Made by a program: the position numbers and the translations under genes | The notes under the pieces: generated by a model | What the model saw: the letters and a program-made list of their open reading frames with translations, nothing else | Databases searched by the model: none | Told to the model about the DNA's origin: nothing | Shown here: piece after piece, positions 25,096 to 32,804 of the stretch | Position numbering within the stretch: the first letter of the stretch is position 1 | Layout of the letters: each line of letters opens with the position of its first letter | From: DYJE01 sp041660385 | GTDB lineage: Bacteria > Desulfobacterota > Desulfobacteria > Desulfobacterales > Desulfolunaceae | NCBI GenBank assembly: GCA_041660385.1 | Contig: JBAZWJ010000008.1 | Span: 1-64,000, forward strand | Direction of reading: 5' to 3' | DNA: 64,000 bases

Positions 25096-25790
25096 TTCTG
25101 GGTACACCTTACTTAACTTGATATGATTCACATAAAAGTATTCATCCATAAAGCTGTCGTCTAATAAAAACGCTCGGATCAGGGTTTAATCATGAATCAA
25201 ATTTTCCTCCAAAAGAATGAATTGAAGTGATACAGAAACATGAATAAAAATCCCCAGCGGCAAATAATTCCTTCCATCGTATTCTACCCGTTCACCATCT
25301 CCCGGAAACTGGAAAACGGCCTGCCCAATTCGGAAAAATCTTAAACCAAATAAAAATTTCAAGAACTTTGTTAAGGAATGAAGGGTAAGGATTTAATACC
25401 CGCTTTTCGTGATATTCTTTCATAAATATTCGTTTTTAATGTTTTTTTGTGGGTTTTTGAAAGCCTTTGGCTTTCGTGTGTGCCAATCGGGAGATTGGCG
25501 TGCCCGGGTGCTGTGCGGTGGGAAGTGAATAAAAAGCCAGCACATATTGAATGGAATACAGGAAAATGTTAGTGGATTAACGTTTGTGCAATAATGACTG
25601 AAAAGGCTGAATCTAATTCAGTGGACATCCTGATTCACGGACACCACACTTATTTACAGTTTTCAGACTTGAATTAAGAAAAAAGGGGGGGCCTTGATTT
25701 GTGATTATTATTTACGAAACCCCACAATTTTCTATACATCAAACAGGCTCGACTTTTTAATAATATAGCCAGTCTTATTCTCTGTTATGA
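25096..25790. other. gene-free region with dispersed repeats
   Basis: About 700 bases, AT-rich, no credible frame. It holds copy 2 of the twin-tetraloop element (25459-25508) and the 15-mer CGGACACCACACTTA (25638-25652), which recurs at 27346-27360, followed by AGACTTGAATTAAG (25666-25679). Confidence 0.5.
25459..25508 (-). repeat. twin-tetraloop hairpin element, copy 2 (inverted)
   Basis: GAAAGCC-TTT-GGCTTTC (25459-25475) then GCCAATC-GGGA-GATTGGC (25482-25499) and GTGCCCGGG. It is the reverse orientation of the copies at 17980 and 45508. Confidence 0.88.
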
Positions 25791-26045
25791 TCATTGGTGA
25801 GCAAGCTTCGCGCTTATCAGGCGGTTAAGGCTAACACCAGCTTCAATGGCAAGATGACGATGGATGTAAGGTGTTATACGAACTTGGAATTTTCCGCTGA
25901 ATTTTTTCACGGATAAATGCTCAGGAATTGATTCGTTTGAAGAGATCATGTCTTCCACAACTTCAGCGACCGTTGATCTTATTCCTTGGCCTGAAAAAAA
26001 ATCCTTGACCATCAAATATGCGATGGCTAAACTTTGGATATACAT
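25791..26045 (-). pseudogene. HicB-like antitoxin, N-terminally truncated
   Basis: The C-terminal half is HicB-like: a short acidic helix (VAEVVEDMI), a linker and then the ribbon-helix-helix part SGKFQVRITPYIHRHLAIEA and GVSLNRLISAKLAH, with a few residues missing before GVSLN compared with the family. The N-terminal HicB fold (about 40 residues) is absent; the frame runs instead into the mazE promoter. No HicA toxin is nearby. The start is arbitrary (ATG 26045 or 26012). I read it as a decayed solitary antitoxin. Confidence 0.55.
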
Positions 26046-26059
26046 TAAGAGGTGATCAT

Positions 26060-26308
26060 ATGCTTGCAAAAATTCAAAAATGGGGAAACAGCCAAGGTCT
26101 TCGTATTACAAAGGCATTGCTTGTAGACGCACAAATAAGTGTAGGTGATGACGTCAATATAGCCGTAAAAGATGGCGCATTAATCGTCACCCCGGCCCAA
26201 AAAACCCGAAAAAAATATAATCTCAAGGATCTTGTGGCGAAAATCCCTGACGGATACCAAACGAAGGAAACCAATTGGGGAAAACCAACCGGTAAAGAGG
26301 TCTGGTAA
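26060..26308 (+). CDS. MazE-family antitoxin (AbrB-like)
   Basis: An 82-residue antitoxin with the SpoVT/AbrB swapped-hairpin DNA-binding fold: MLAKIQKWGNSQGLRITKAL, GDDVNIAVKDGALIVTPA, then an acidic/aromatic toxin-binding tail (IPDGYQTKETNWGKP). AGAGGTG lies 5-6 bases before ATG 26060; a longer frame from 26018 has no ribosome site. Its TAA directly abuts the ATG of the toxin gene. It should neutralise the toxin and repress the operon. Confidence 0.92.
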   Translation: MLAKIQKWGNSQGLRITKALLVDAQISVGDDVNIAVKDGALIVTPAQKTRKKYNLKDLVAKIPDGYQTKETNWGKPTGKEVW

Positions 26309-26644
26309 ATGGCAACCTATATTCCCAAACAGGGTGATTTGATAGCCATTACATTTGATCCGCAAGCTGGCCATGAACAGAAGGGACGCCGCCCTGCGCT
26401 GGTTGTAAGCAAAGATTTATTCAATAGCAGCACCGGAATGGCTATTGTATGCCCCATTACAAACACAGATCGTAATTTCCCATTTCATGTGCCTATTCCA
26501 AAAACAAGCAAATTGACTGGTTTCGTCATGGTTGAGCAAGTGAAATCAGTTGATTTTCATGCTCGTCTCGTCAAACGTATCGAACCACGAAATGACAAGC
26601 TATTGTCTGAAGTCCTATCAATATTAGATGCTTGTATATATTAA
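26309..26644 (+). CDS. MazF/PemK-family mRNA interferase toxin
   Basis: A 111-residue sequence-specific endoribonuclease: YIPKQGDLIAITFDPQAGHE, then QKGRRPALVVSKDLFN, IVCPITNTDRNFPFHVPI and GFVMVEQVKSVDFHARLVKR, all matching the ChpB/MazF family including the catalytic Arg/Ser region. It begins immediately after the antitoxin stop. It appears intact, unlike the two frameshifted toxins earlier in this island. Confidence 0.93.
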   Translation: MATYIPKQGDLIAITFDPQAGHEQKGRRPALVVSKDLFNSSTGMAIVCPITNTDRNFPFHVPIPKTSKLTGFVMVEQVKSVDFHARLVKRIEPRNDKLLSEVLSILDACIY

Positions 26645-26746
26645 CAGGCCAACCATTGCGAAAGCCCTCGTGGTCGGGTAGAGGAACGAAACCCGACAAA
26701 TAGCTGTTGGATTTTGGAATTATCTCGATTATGCCCGCTTGCCCTG

Positions 26747-27238
26747 CTACGCAATTAGTCTGTCGAGAACGCATTTCGGAACATAATTCTTGACCACGTC
26801 CTGCCATCCCTCGGGACCTATAAGCCCCTTGACTATGCTCGAACTTACTTCGATCAACTCCCTCGGAGGCAGAAGGAATACCGTGACGATATCAGAATTC
26901 AGGTCTCTGTTCACATAGCTTAACGTTTTTTCATATTCGTAATCCGAAGTACTGCGTATTCCTCTCAGGATAAACTTCGCACCGATACTCTCGGCATGTT
27001 TTATAAGGAATTTGTTGGTATAGTTTTCTACGACTGCGTTATTTATACCTGCAATCGATAACTGTATCATTTTCATCCTGTCTTCGAGTGAAAAATAGCA
27101 GGTTTTCTCAGGATTCGTACCTACCGATACCACCAGCCTGTCGAACAGTCTCGAACCCTTTTCAATAATCCACAGGTGCCCGAGGGTAATCGGATCGAAC
27201 GTACCTGCATATACGGCCACTCTATCTTCTTTTTGCAT
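26747..27238 (-). CDS. coaD: pantetheine-phosphate adenylyltransferase
   Basis: Transfers AMP from ATP to 4'-phosphopantetheine, the penultimate step of coenzyme A synthesis. The 163-residue protein has the nucleotidyltransferase motif AGTFDPITLGHLWII, the conserved GIRSTSDYEYEKTLSYVN and the SSSIVKGL motif. GGAG lies 9 bases before ATG 27238. It stands alone on the minus strand among TA genes and repeats, and its codon choice (AGT, ATA, TAT) looks less GC-rich than the core genes. It may be a transferred or second copy; whether the genome has another coaD cannot be told here. Confidence 0.9.
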   Translation of the reverse strand: MQKEDRVAVYAGTFDPITLGHLWIIEKGSRLFDRLVVSVGTNPEKTCYFSLEDRMKMIQLSIAGINNAVVENYTNKFLIKHAESIGAKFILRGIRSTSDYEYEKTLSYVNRDLNSDIVTVFLLPPRELIEVSSSIVKGLIGPEGWQDVVKNYVPKCVLDRLIA

Positions 27239-27532
27239 TCAGTGTCTCCAGTGATACGGGTATATCATAGCACGCCTGAGAGTCAATTCCATATATCGGA
27301 GAGTATGCAATGCAAAGCCTTGCTCTGGTTCTGCACCAGGTTCTTCGGACACCACACTTAATTCAAGTCTATAATCCGATATTATAACAGCTTGACATTA
27401 AAATACATTTCCGTTACAACCTCCCCTCTTTTAAAAAAAGCCCGACAGAAAAACGGGCAACCACTAAAAAATTGCGATACTACGCTGAGCCATGCTTTGG
27501 GTTAGCGATAAGGATAAACAAGTCTGATCAGA
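27239..27532. other. intergenic region with repeat remnant
   Basis: No gene is seen. It holds the 15-mer CGGACACCACACTTA (27346-27360), second copy, running into CTTAATTCAAGTCT (27357-27370), whose reverse complement stands at 25666-25679, plus a minus-strand terminator hairpin. Confidence 0.45.
27434..27459 (-). terminator. minus-strand intrinsic terminator
   Basis: GCCCG/CGGGC stem (27441-27459) followed on the minus strand by seven T (27440-27434). No minus-strand gene now ends here, so it may be a relic of a lost gene. Confidence 0.55.
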
Positions 27533-27823
27533 ATGGAAAAATTTACGGAAGGGCAACGCTGGATTAGTGAAACAGAACCGGAACTGGGGCTTGGGACAAT
27601 CACCGGAATTGAAGAAAGGCGCATCCATGTCAGCTTTTACGGGAGTCAGTGCGAAAGACAGTATACCATTGCTGAAGCGCCGGTTAAACGAGTCCGGTTT
27701 AAACCCGGCGATGAAATCAGATCCCGTCATGACCTGACCATCCATGTGGAAACCGTTAAAGAAATCGAAGGTATTATCCTTAAGATACCTCAACGTTTTT
27801 CAGGAGTAACTATCCCATTTTGA
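27533..27823 (+). pseudogene. RapA-like N-terminal fragment (Tudor-like domain only)
   Basis: A 96-residue frame whose first 80 residues match the N-terminus of the RNA-polymerase recycling ATPase RapA: FTEGQRWISETEPELGLGTI, then APVKRVRFKPGDEIRSR and VKEIEGII. In RapA a further 800-900 residues with the Swi2/Snf2 motor follow; here the frame diverges at KIPQRFSGVTIPF and stops. It is therefore a truncated gene, or conceivably a free Tudor-like RNA-polymerase-binding domain. Its TGA overlaps the TTG start of the penicillin-binding protein gene. Confidence 0.7.
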
Positions 27824-29766
27824 TTTCCCGTCACTGCTCACATCAAAAAAGCGTGATTTGTCTAATCGCTGTTATTGTTCTTACAGTCACCTACGTTATG
27901 CCGACAAAAGCATTGGAACAGTCCGCCGACTACCCGCCTCTGCCGACGGGCTACACCTCCATTAAAGTATTTGACAACCAGGGCCGGGTTGCCGGGCGGA
28001 TATTACCCGATAAAAGATACTGGGTCCCCATCGACCGGATTCCTGAATTCCTTCAAAAAGCCCTGGTAGCCGTCGAAGACGCCCGGTTTTATGACCATAA
28101 GGGCATCGATATTCGCGGTATTGCCCGCGCCCTGGTGACGGATGTGGTCAAAGGAAAACTGGTTGAGGGAGGCTCGACCATCACGCAGCAGTTGATCAAG
28201 GTCAAATTCTTTTCCGGGGTGAAAACCATCGACCGGAAGGTTAAAGAAGCGTTCATGGCCATGGAGTATGAACAGAAATACACCAAAAAAGAGATTCTGG
28301 AGATGTACTTCAATGAAATCTATTACGGCAATGGCGCCTGGGGCATTGCCCAGGCCTCACTGCTCTATTTTGACAAAAACCCCGAGGACTTGACGAACGC
28401 CGAATGCGTCCTGCTGGCGGGAGTGCCAAAAGCCCCGACAAATTACAACCCCCTGGGAACACCTGAAAAAGTGATGAATCGAAGAAATTTGGTTCTCAAG
28501 AGGATGGTGGATCTGAACATGATCACACTCAAACAGCAGAAAAAGCTCCGGATCAATCCGAGGGTTGTACAGCGCACCCAGGCATCCTATTACTTGACTC
28601 ATATCCGGATCAAGCTGATTGAAAAGTACGGACCCAGCATCATCGAATCGGGCGGACTTGAAGTAACCACCGCCATGGATCTGAACCTGCAAAAGCTTGC
28701 AGAGAAGGCTGTTCAAGAAGGGGTCAAACGGATTTCGCCCGAATTGCAAGGTGCCCTTATCTGTATGGACGCCTCAACCGGCGATGTCTTAGCTGCTGTG
28801 GGCGGCGTCGATTCTACCAAAAGCCCCTATAACCGGGCCTTTTCAGCCAGACGCCAGCCCGGCTCAGCCATCAAGCCCTTGATCTACGCTGCGGCGCTTG
28901 AAAAAGGGATAACTCCGGCCAGCATCTGGAACGATAAGGTGGTCGCTTATAAGCGAAGCAGCAAAGAAGCCTGGAAACCTCAGAATTATGACGGAAAGAG
29001 CTATGGCGACCTTTCCTTACGGAAGGCGCTGGCATATTCCAACAATGTCATCACCATAAAGTTGCTGGAATCTATCGGCATCCCCTATTTTACGGCTTTT
29101 GCCAGTAAGATGGGGCTTTCTCTGCGTAACCGGGGCTATCTCTCCCTTGCGCTGGGGACCGAAGAGGTCTCGTTGAGTGAACTTGTTCAGGCCTACACAC
29201 CCCTGGCCAACGGTGGTCTGCATACAGAAGCACGGACCATTATCCGAATTTCCGATCGCAAACGCCGCACGTTGGCGGACTATCCGCCAGTGATTGTTCC
29301 TGTGTTTTCCCCTGCCATCGCTTATGTCACGACCCGGATGCTGGAGGACGTCATGATCTATGGCACGGCCAAAAACCTGAAAAAATTCAACAAGACATAC
29401 CCCTCTGCTGGCAAGACCGGCACAACCAACGATTATCGTGATGCCTGGTTCATCGGCTACACCCCCAAGCTCGTAACCGGAGTCTGGGTAGGTCATGACC
29501 AGCCAAAACCGGGTGGAAAAGGCTTTACCGGCGGTGCAATCTGCGCCCCAATCTGGGAGCGATTCATGCGCTCAGCATTGACAAACAGGCCGATAAATGA
29601 TTTCCAGAAACCGGAGACTGTCATTGCCTTGACCATCGACCCGTCGACTGGCTATCTGGCCACACCGGAATGCCCGGATAAAAATGAAGAATTCTTTGTT
29701 ATCGGTACCGAGCCAAAAGAGTACTGCCCCTTGCATGGCGGAGATCTTCTCAACGAGGGGTTATAA
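27820..29766 (+). CDS. class A penicillin-binding protein (PBP1A-like)
   Basis: A bifunctional peptidoglycan glycosyltransferase/transpeptidase of 648 residues, anchored by an N-terminal helix (SVICLIAVIVLTVTYVM). The GT51 domain shows EDARFYDHKGIDIRGIARAL, EGGSTITQQLIK and KKEILEMYFNEIYYG. The transpeptidase shows SAIK in RQPGSAIKPLIYAAA, SNN in AYSNNVI and KTGT in GKTGTTNDYRDAWFIGYTP. It is shorter than E. coli PBP1A, with no OB-like insert. I use TTG 27820, which overlaps the RapA-fragment stop (TTGA); AGGAG is about 13 bases upstream. No ATG gives a complete anchor. Confidence 0.92.
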   Translation: MISRHCSHQKSVICLIAVIVLTVTYVMPTKALEQSADYPPLPTGYTSIKVFDNQGRVAGRILPDKRYWVPIDRIPEFLQKALVAVEDARFYDHKGIDIRGIARALVTDVVKGKLVEGGSTITQQLIKVKFFSGVKTIDRKVKEAFMAMEYEQKYTKKEILEMYFNEIYYGNGAWGIAQASLLYFDKNPEDLTNAECVLLAGVPKAPTNYNPLGTPEKVMNRRNLVLKRMVDLNMITLKQQKKLRINPRVVQRTQASYYLTHIRIKLIEKYGPSIIESGGLEVTTAMDLNLQKLAEKAVQEGVKRISPELQGALICMDASTGDVLAAVGGVDSTKSPYNRAFSARRQPGSAIKPLIYAAALEKGITPASIWNDKVVAYKRSSKEAWKPQNYDGKSYGDLSLRKALAYSNNVITIKLLESIGIPYFTAFASKMGLSLRNRGYLSLALGTEEVSLSELVQAYTPLANGGLHTEARTIIRISDRKRRTLADYPPVIVPVFSPAIAYVTTRMLEDVMIYGTAKNLKKFNKTYPSAGKTGTTNDYRDAWFIGYTPKLVTGVWVGHDQPKPGGKGFTGGAICAPIWERFMRSALTNRPINDFQKPETVIALTIDPSTGYLATPECPDKNEEFFVIGTEPKEYCPLHGGDLLNEGL

Positions 29767-29869
29767 TCCAAACTGTTGAATTTTTCTTATTGGGCTTAGA
29801 ACCCCGATAGGGGGAATTTTATAATAAATAAAAACTGTGACCCGTGTGCAGTATAGAAAGGACCGACTT

Positions 29870-30334
29870 ATGACAAATAATGATATCTTGCGACGTATCC
29901 GATACACCTTCGACTTCAGCGATTCAAAAATGATCGCAATCTTTGGCCTGGCTGATGATTTGGTCACGCGGGAGCAGATTAGCGATTGGTTGAAAAGAGA
30001 TGATGACCCTGCGTTTCAAAAATGCAGCGACTCTCAGATGGCTCTTTTTTTAGATGGTTTCATTATCGATAGGCGAGGCAAAAAAGACGGGCCAAAACTC
30101 GAACCTGAAAAATTTTTAACAAACAACGTTATTTTAAGAAAATTAAAAATCGCTTTAGATCTGAAAGCGGATGACATATTGGAGATGATGGAATTGGCTG
30201 ATTTTAAGATCAGTAACCACGAATTAAGTGCATTTTTTCGTCGGCCGGATAATAGACACTACCGTGACTGTAAAAATCAGGTCCTGCGAAATTTTCTCCA
30301 GGGCATGCAGATTAAATATTACACAAACATGTAA
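29870..30334 (+). CDS. DUF1456 (YehS-like) protein
   Basis: A 154-residue soluble protein made of two similar halves: TNNDILRRIRYTFDFSDSKM and TNNVILRKLKIALDLKADDI, each followed by a helical stretch with AFQKCSDSQMALFLDGFII or HYRDCKNQVLRNFLQGMQI. This internal duplication is diagnostic of DUF1456/YehS. AAAGGA lies 6-7 bases before ATG 29870. No function is established for the family. It appears monocistronic. Confidence 0.88.
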   Translation: MTNNDILRRIRYTFDFSDSKMIAIFGLADDLVTREQISDWLKRDDDPAFQKCSDSQMALFLDGFIIDRRGKKDGPKLEPEKFLTNNVILRKLKIALDLKADDILEMMELADFKISNHELSAFFRRPDNRHYRDCKNQVLRNFLQGMQIKYYTNM

Positions 30335-30377
30335 TTCTGTATGGTAATAAAATCTTATCAACCAAACATGATCCAAC

Positions 30378-30460
30378 AAAACCTGTTTGTCAAACTTTTC
30401 AAAAAGCCTGCCCCAGCGAAGAGAGGGGTTTGGCCCCGGCAGGGCCGCCGGAGGCCACAA
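30378..30460. repeat. dispersed repeat related to the one at 10703
   Basis: AAACCTGTTTGTC (30378-30390) followed by CTTTTCAAAA and GCCCCAG, parallel to 10703-10740, then a GC-rich stretch GGCCCCGGCAGGGCCGCC. It lies between the convergent DUF1456 and acr3 genes and may act as a terminator. Confidence 0.5.
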
Positions 30461-30486
30461 CAAAATTAAAACAGGACAACGAAATA

Positions 30487-31572
30487 TTATTGTTTCCCGT
30501 AGTTTCGTTTCAGGCGCAATGCCACATTAACCAGGCCGATCAAAACAGGGACTTCAACCAGGGGGCCGATCACTGCGGCAAGGGCGGCGCCGTGGTTGAT
30601 GCCGAAGGTGGCGACGGCGACGGCGATGGCCAGCTCGAAGTTGTTGGAGCTGGCGGTGAAGGACAGGGTGGTGGCCTGGCCGTATGTGGCGCCGATTTTT
30701 TTTGACATGAAGAACGAAACAAAAAACATCAGGACGAAGTAGATGAAAAGGGGAATGGCTATTCTCACCACATCGAAGGGCAGTTCCACAATCATTTCGC
30801 CTTTGAGGGAGAACATCACCACAATGGTGAAAAGAAGGGCGATGAGGGTGATGGGGCTGATCTTTGGGATGAATTGTTCATGATACCAGGCTTTGCCTTT
30901 GAGTTTGATCAGGGAGAACCGTGTGATCAACCCGGCGATGAACGGGATGCCCAGGTAGATGAAAACACTGACGGCGATTTCGCGGACAGTGATATGAACC
31001 GCAACACCTTCAAGACCGAACCAGGTGGGCAGGACCGTGATGAACACGTAGGCGTAAATGGAATAGAGAAAAACCTGAAAGATCGAGTTGAAAGCCACCA
31101 GGCCAGCGCAGTACTCCGTATCTCCCTTGGCCAGATCGTTCCACACAATCACCATGGCGATGCACCGGGCAAGACCGATCATGATCAAGCCCACCATGTA
31201 CTCGGGCTTGTCGTGGAGAAAAAGGACCGCAAGGCCGAACATCAGAATGGGGCCGATGATCCAGTTCTGAACAAGGGAGAGAGTGAGCACTTTTGTGTTT
31301 TTGAAAACCGGCCCCATGTCTTCGTATCGGACTTTTGCTAAAGGCGGATACATCATCAGAATCAGACCGATGGCGATGGGCATGGATGTGGTGCCCACAT
31401 TGAAACGATTGATGAAGGGAGCCACATCAGGTAAAAAATGGCCAAGACTTATTCCCACGGCCATGGCTGCGAAGATCCATAACGTCAGATAGCGGTCGAG
31501 AAAGGAGAGCTTTCCGGAAACGTCCGTTGTCTCATCCCCATCTATATTGTCAGATGTGTTCGTTTGAGTCAT
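30487..31572 (-). CDS. acr3: ACR3-family arsenite efflux permease
   Basis: A 361-residue membrane protein with about ten helices that extrudes As(III). The diagnostic pieces are FLDRYLTLWIFAAMAVGISL, PLAKVRYEDMG and the helix-4 cysteine in GLARCIAMVIVWNDLAKGD, plus TASSNNFELAIAVAVATFG with the essential Glu. AGGAGG lies 9 bases before ATG 31572; the arsC stop is 2 bases upstream, so translation is coupled. It is last of the arsR-arsC-acr3 operon. Confidence 0.95.
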   Translation of the reverse strand: MTQTNTSDNIDGDETTDVSGKLSFLDRYLTLWIFAAMAVGISLGHFLPDVAPFINRFNVGTTSMPIAIGLILMMYPPLAKVRYEDMGPVFKNTKVLTLSLVQNWIIGPILMFGLAVLFLHDKPEYMVGLIMIGLARCIAMVIVWNDLAKGDTEYCAGLVAFNSIFQVFLYSIYAYVFITVLPTWFGLEGVAVHITVREIAVSVFIYLGIPFIAGLITRFSLIKLKGKAWYHEQFIPKISPITLIALLFTIVVMFSLKGEMIVELPFDVVRIAIPLFIYFVLMFFVSFFMSKKIGATYGQATTLSFTASSNNFELAIAVAVATFGINHGAALAAVIGPLVEVPVLIGLVNVALRLKRNYGKQ

Positions 31573-31574
31573 TG

Positions 31575-32024
31575 TTATTTTCCTCCTGCGTCAGTAGCGA
31601 GTACATCGGGCATTTGTTCGACGAATTCACGGATTTCGTCTCTGACCTTTCTGTAGCAATTCAGTTTTTCCTCTTCGGTGGATTTTTCGGCTGCACAGCG
31701 GGGCGGGTCTTCGAAACCCATGTGAAACCGCCGTGTTTTTCCCGGGAAAAGGGGGCAGCTTTCATGGGCATGATCGCAGACCGTCACCACCACATCGAAG
31801 GAGATGTGGTTCAGATCCGAAAGAAGCTTTGATTGATGGGCTGTGATGTCCACGCCTCGTTCAGCCATGACCTTGACGGCATGGGGGTTGAGTCCATGGG
31901 TTTCGATGCCCGCAGACCAGGCGTCAATCACATCACTTTTAAGGTGTCGTGCCCAGCCTTCGGCCATCTGGCTCCGGCATGAATTGCCGGTGCATAAGAA
32001 GAGGACGTTGAGTTTTTTTTTCAT
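31575..32024 (-). CDS. arsC: arsenate reductase, thioredoxin-coupled type
   Basis: Reduces arsenate to arsenite for export. The 149-residue protein has the low-molecular-weight phosphatase loop FLCTGNSCRSQMAEGW and the second redox cysteine pair region VTVCDHAHESCPLFPG; DPPR follows (GFEDPPRC). This is the three-cysteine thioredoxin-linked family of ArsC. It follows arsR by 15 bases and is followed by acr3 after 2 bases. Confidence 0.95.
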   Translation of the reverse strand: MKKKLNVLFLCTGNSCRSQMAEGWARHLKSDVIDAWSAGIETHGLNPHAVKVMAERGVDITAHQSKLLSDLNHISFDVVVTVCDHAHESCPLFPGKTRRFHMGFEDPPRCAAEKSTEEEKLNCYRKVRDEIREFVEQMPDVLATDAGGK

Positions 32025-32039
32025 GTCTGATCCTTTTGT

Positions 32040-32423
32040 TTATGGTTTTTTCACCGGGCAGCAGGCTTCACCTCTCTGCTTGCGGCAAATATCTTCAGGG
32101 TCCTGGCCGAGGATACAACCGAGCGATTCCTTGTCAGCTTCGATCTGTGTTGTAGTTGTGAGTGAGTTTCTAAGCCAGGTGATTATCAGGGCATGTTCAG
32201 GATTTTCCACAAGACAGAAGTTGACCCACCGGCCATCCTTACGGCTTTCGACAAGCCCTGCATGGTTTAACACGGTGAGATGCCTTGAGACGGTTGCCCC
32301 GGCGACTCCAAGAAGTTCCGTAATCTGGCAGGCGCATAGTTCCCGGTGATCCGATAACGCCATGAGTATACGAAGCCTGTTGCCGTCTGAAATGGCTTTG
32401 GTTATGGCAAGGGTTTTGTTCAT
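32040..32423 (-). CDS. arsR: ArsR-family arsenic-responsive repressor
   Basis: A 127-residue winged-helix repressor: ISDGNRLRILMALSDHRELC with the metal-site motif ELCACQITELLG (CxC in the DNA-recognition helix, as in classical ArsR), then TVSRHLTVLNHAGLVESRKDGRW. A Cys-rich tail (EACCPVKKP) adds possible ligands. I use ATG 32423, preceded by AAGAAAG; a TTG at 32456 would add 11 residues and overlap the operator. It heads the arsenic operon and represses it when As(III) is absent. Confidence 0.93.
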   Translation of the reverse strand: MNKTLAITKAISDGNRLRILMALSDHRELCACQITELLGVAGATVSRHLTVLNHAGLVESRKDGRWVNFCLVENPEHALIITWLRNSLTTTTQIEADKESLGCILGQDPEDICRKQRGEACCPVKKP

Positions 32424-32446
32424 CGGTGTCTTTCTTATGAATTTAT

Positions 32447-32466
32447 ATTTAGCCAAACAACTAAAT
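32447..32466. promoter_or_regulatory. ArsR operator candidate
   Basis: Perfect 6-bp inverted repeat ATTTAG-CCAAACAA-CTAAAT, 24 bases upstream of the arsR start, in AT-rich promoter DNA. It has the position and dyad form expected of an ArsR box. Confidence 0.65.
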
Positions 32467-32804
32467 GGACTATATGTTTACGATTAATAGTTGTCAAGTT
32501 GTTTGTTTTATACTATCAAATATGTCCGATTTGGCACAGCGCTACATAAATTCAAAGAGTTATTTGTACAACGACCCAATTCAACAGGAAAGATGATAAT
32601 CAAAGAAAAATCTGAACAAGCTGTTTGACATGCCGGGTTAAACAGAGATATGTATAAGAAAAGAAAGACAATCCTGATTATAAAACTATTCCAGCCACGC
32701 TGAGGTTCAAGGCATCCGATAGATTTTCACTGATGGTGCAAATGGCTCCTGGTAAAACGTAACGAAAAGCAGAGTAATAAAAAACAGTGCAGGGTGGGTG
32801 ACGC
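32467..32804. other. divergent intergenic region, arsR to hybrid kinase
   Basis: About 340 bases, AT-rich, with no gene. It should carry the ars promoter at its left and the kinase promoter at its right. A looser dyad CAACTA ... TAGTTG spans 32459-32495. Confidence 0.45.

Noticed and set aside
27820..29766. PBP and RapA fragment as a true fusion protein
   Set aside because: They are in different frames with a stop between; only a 4-base overlap joins them.
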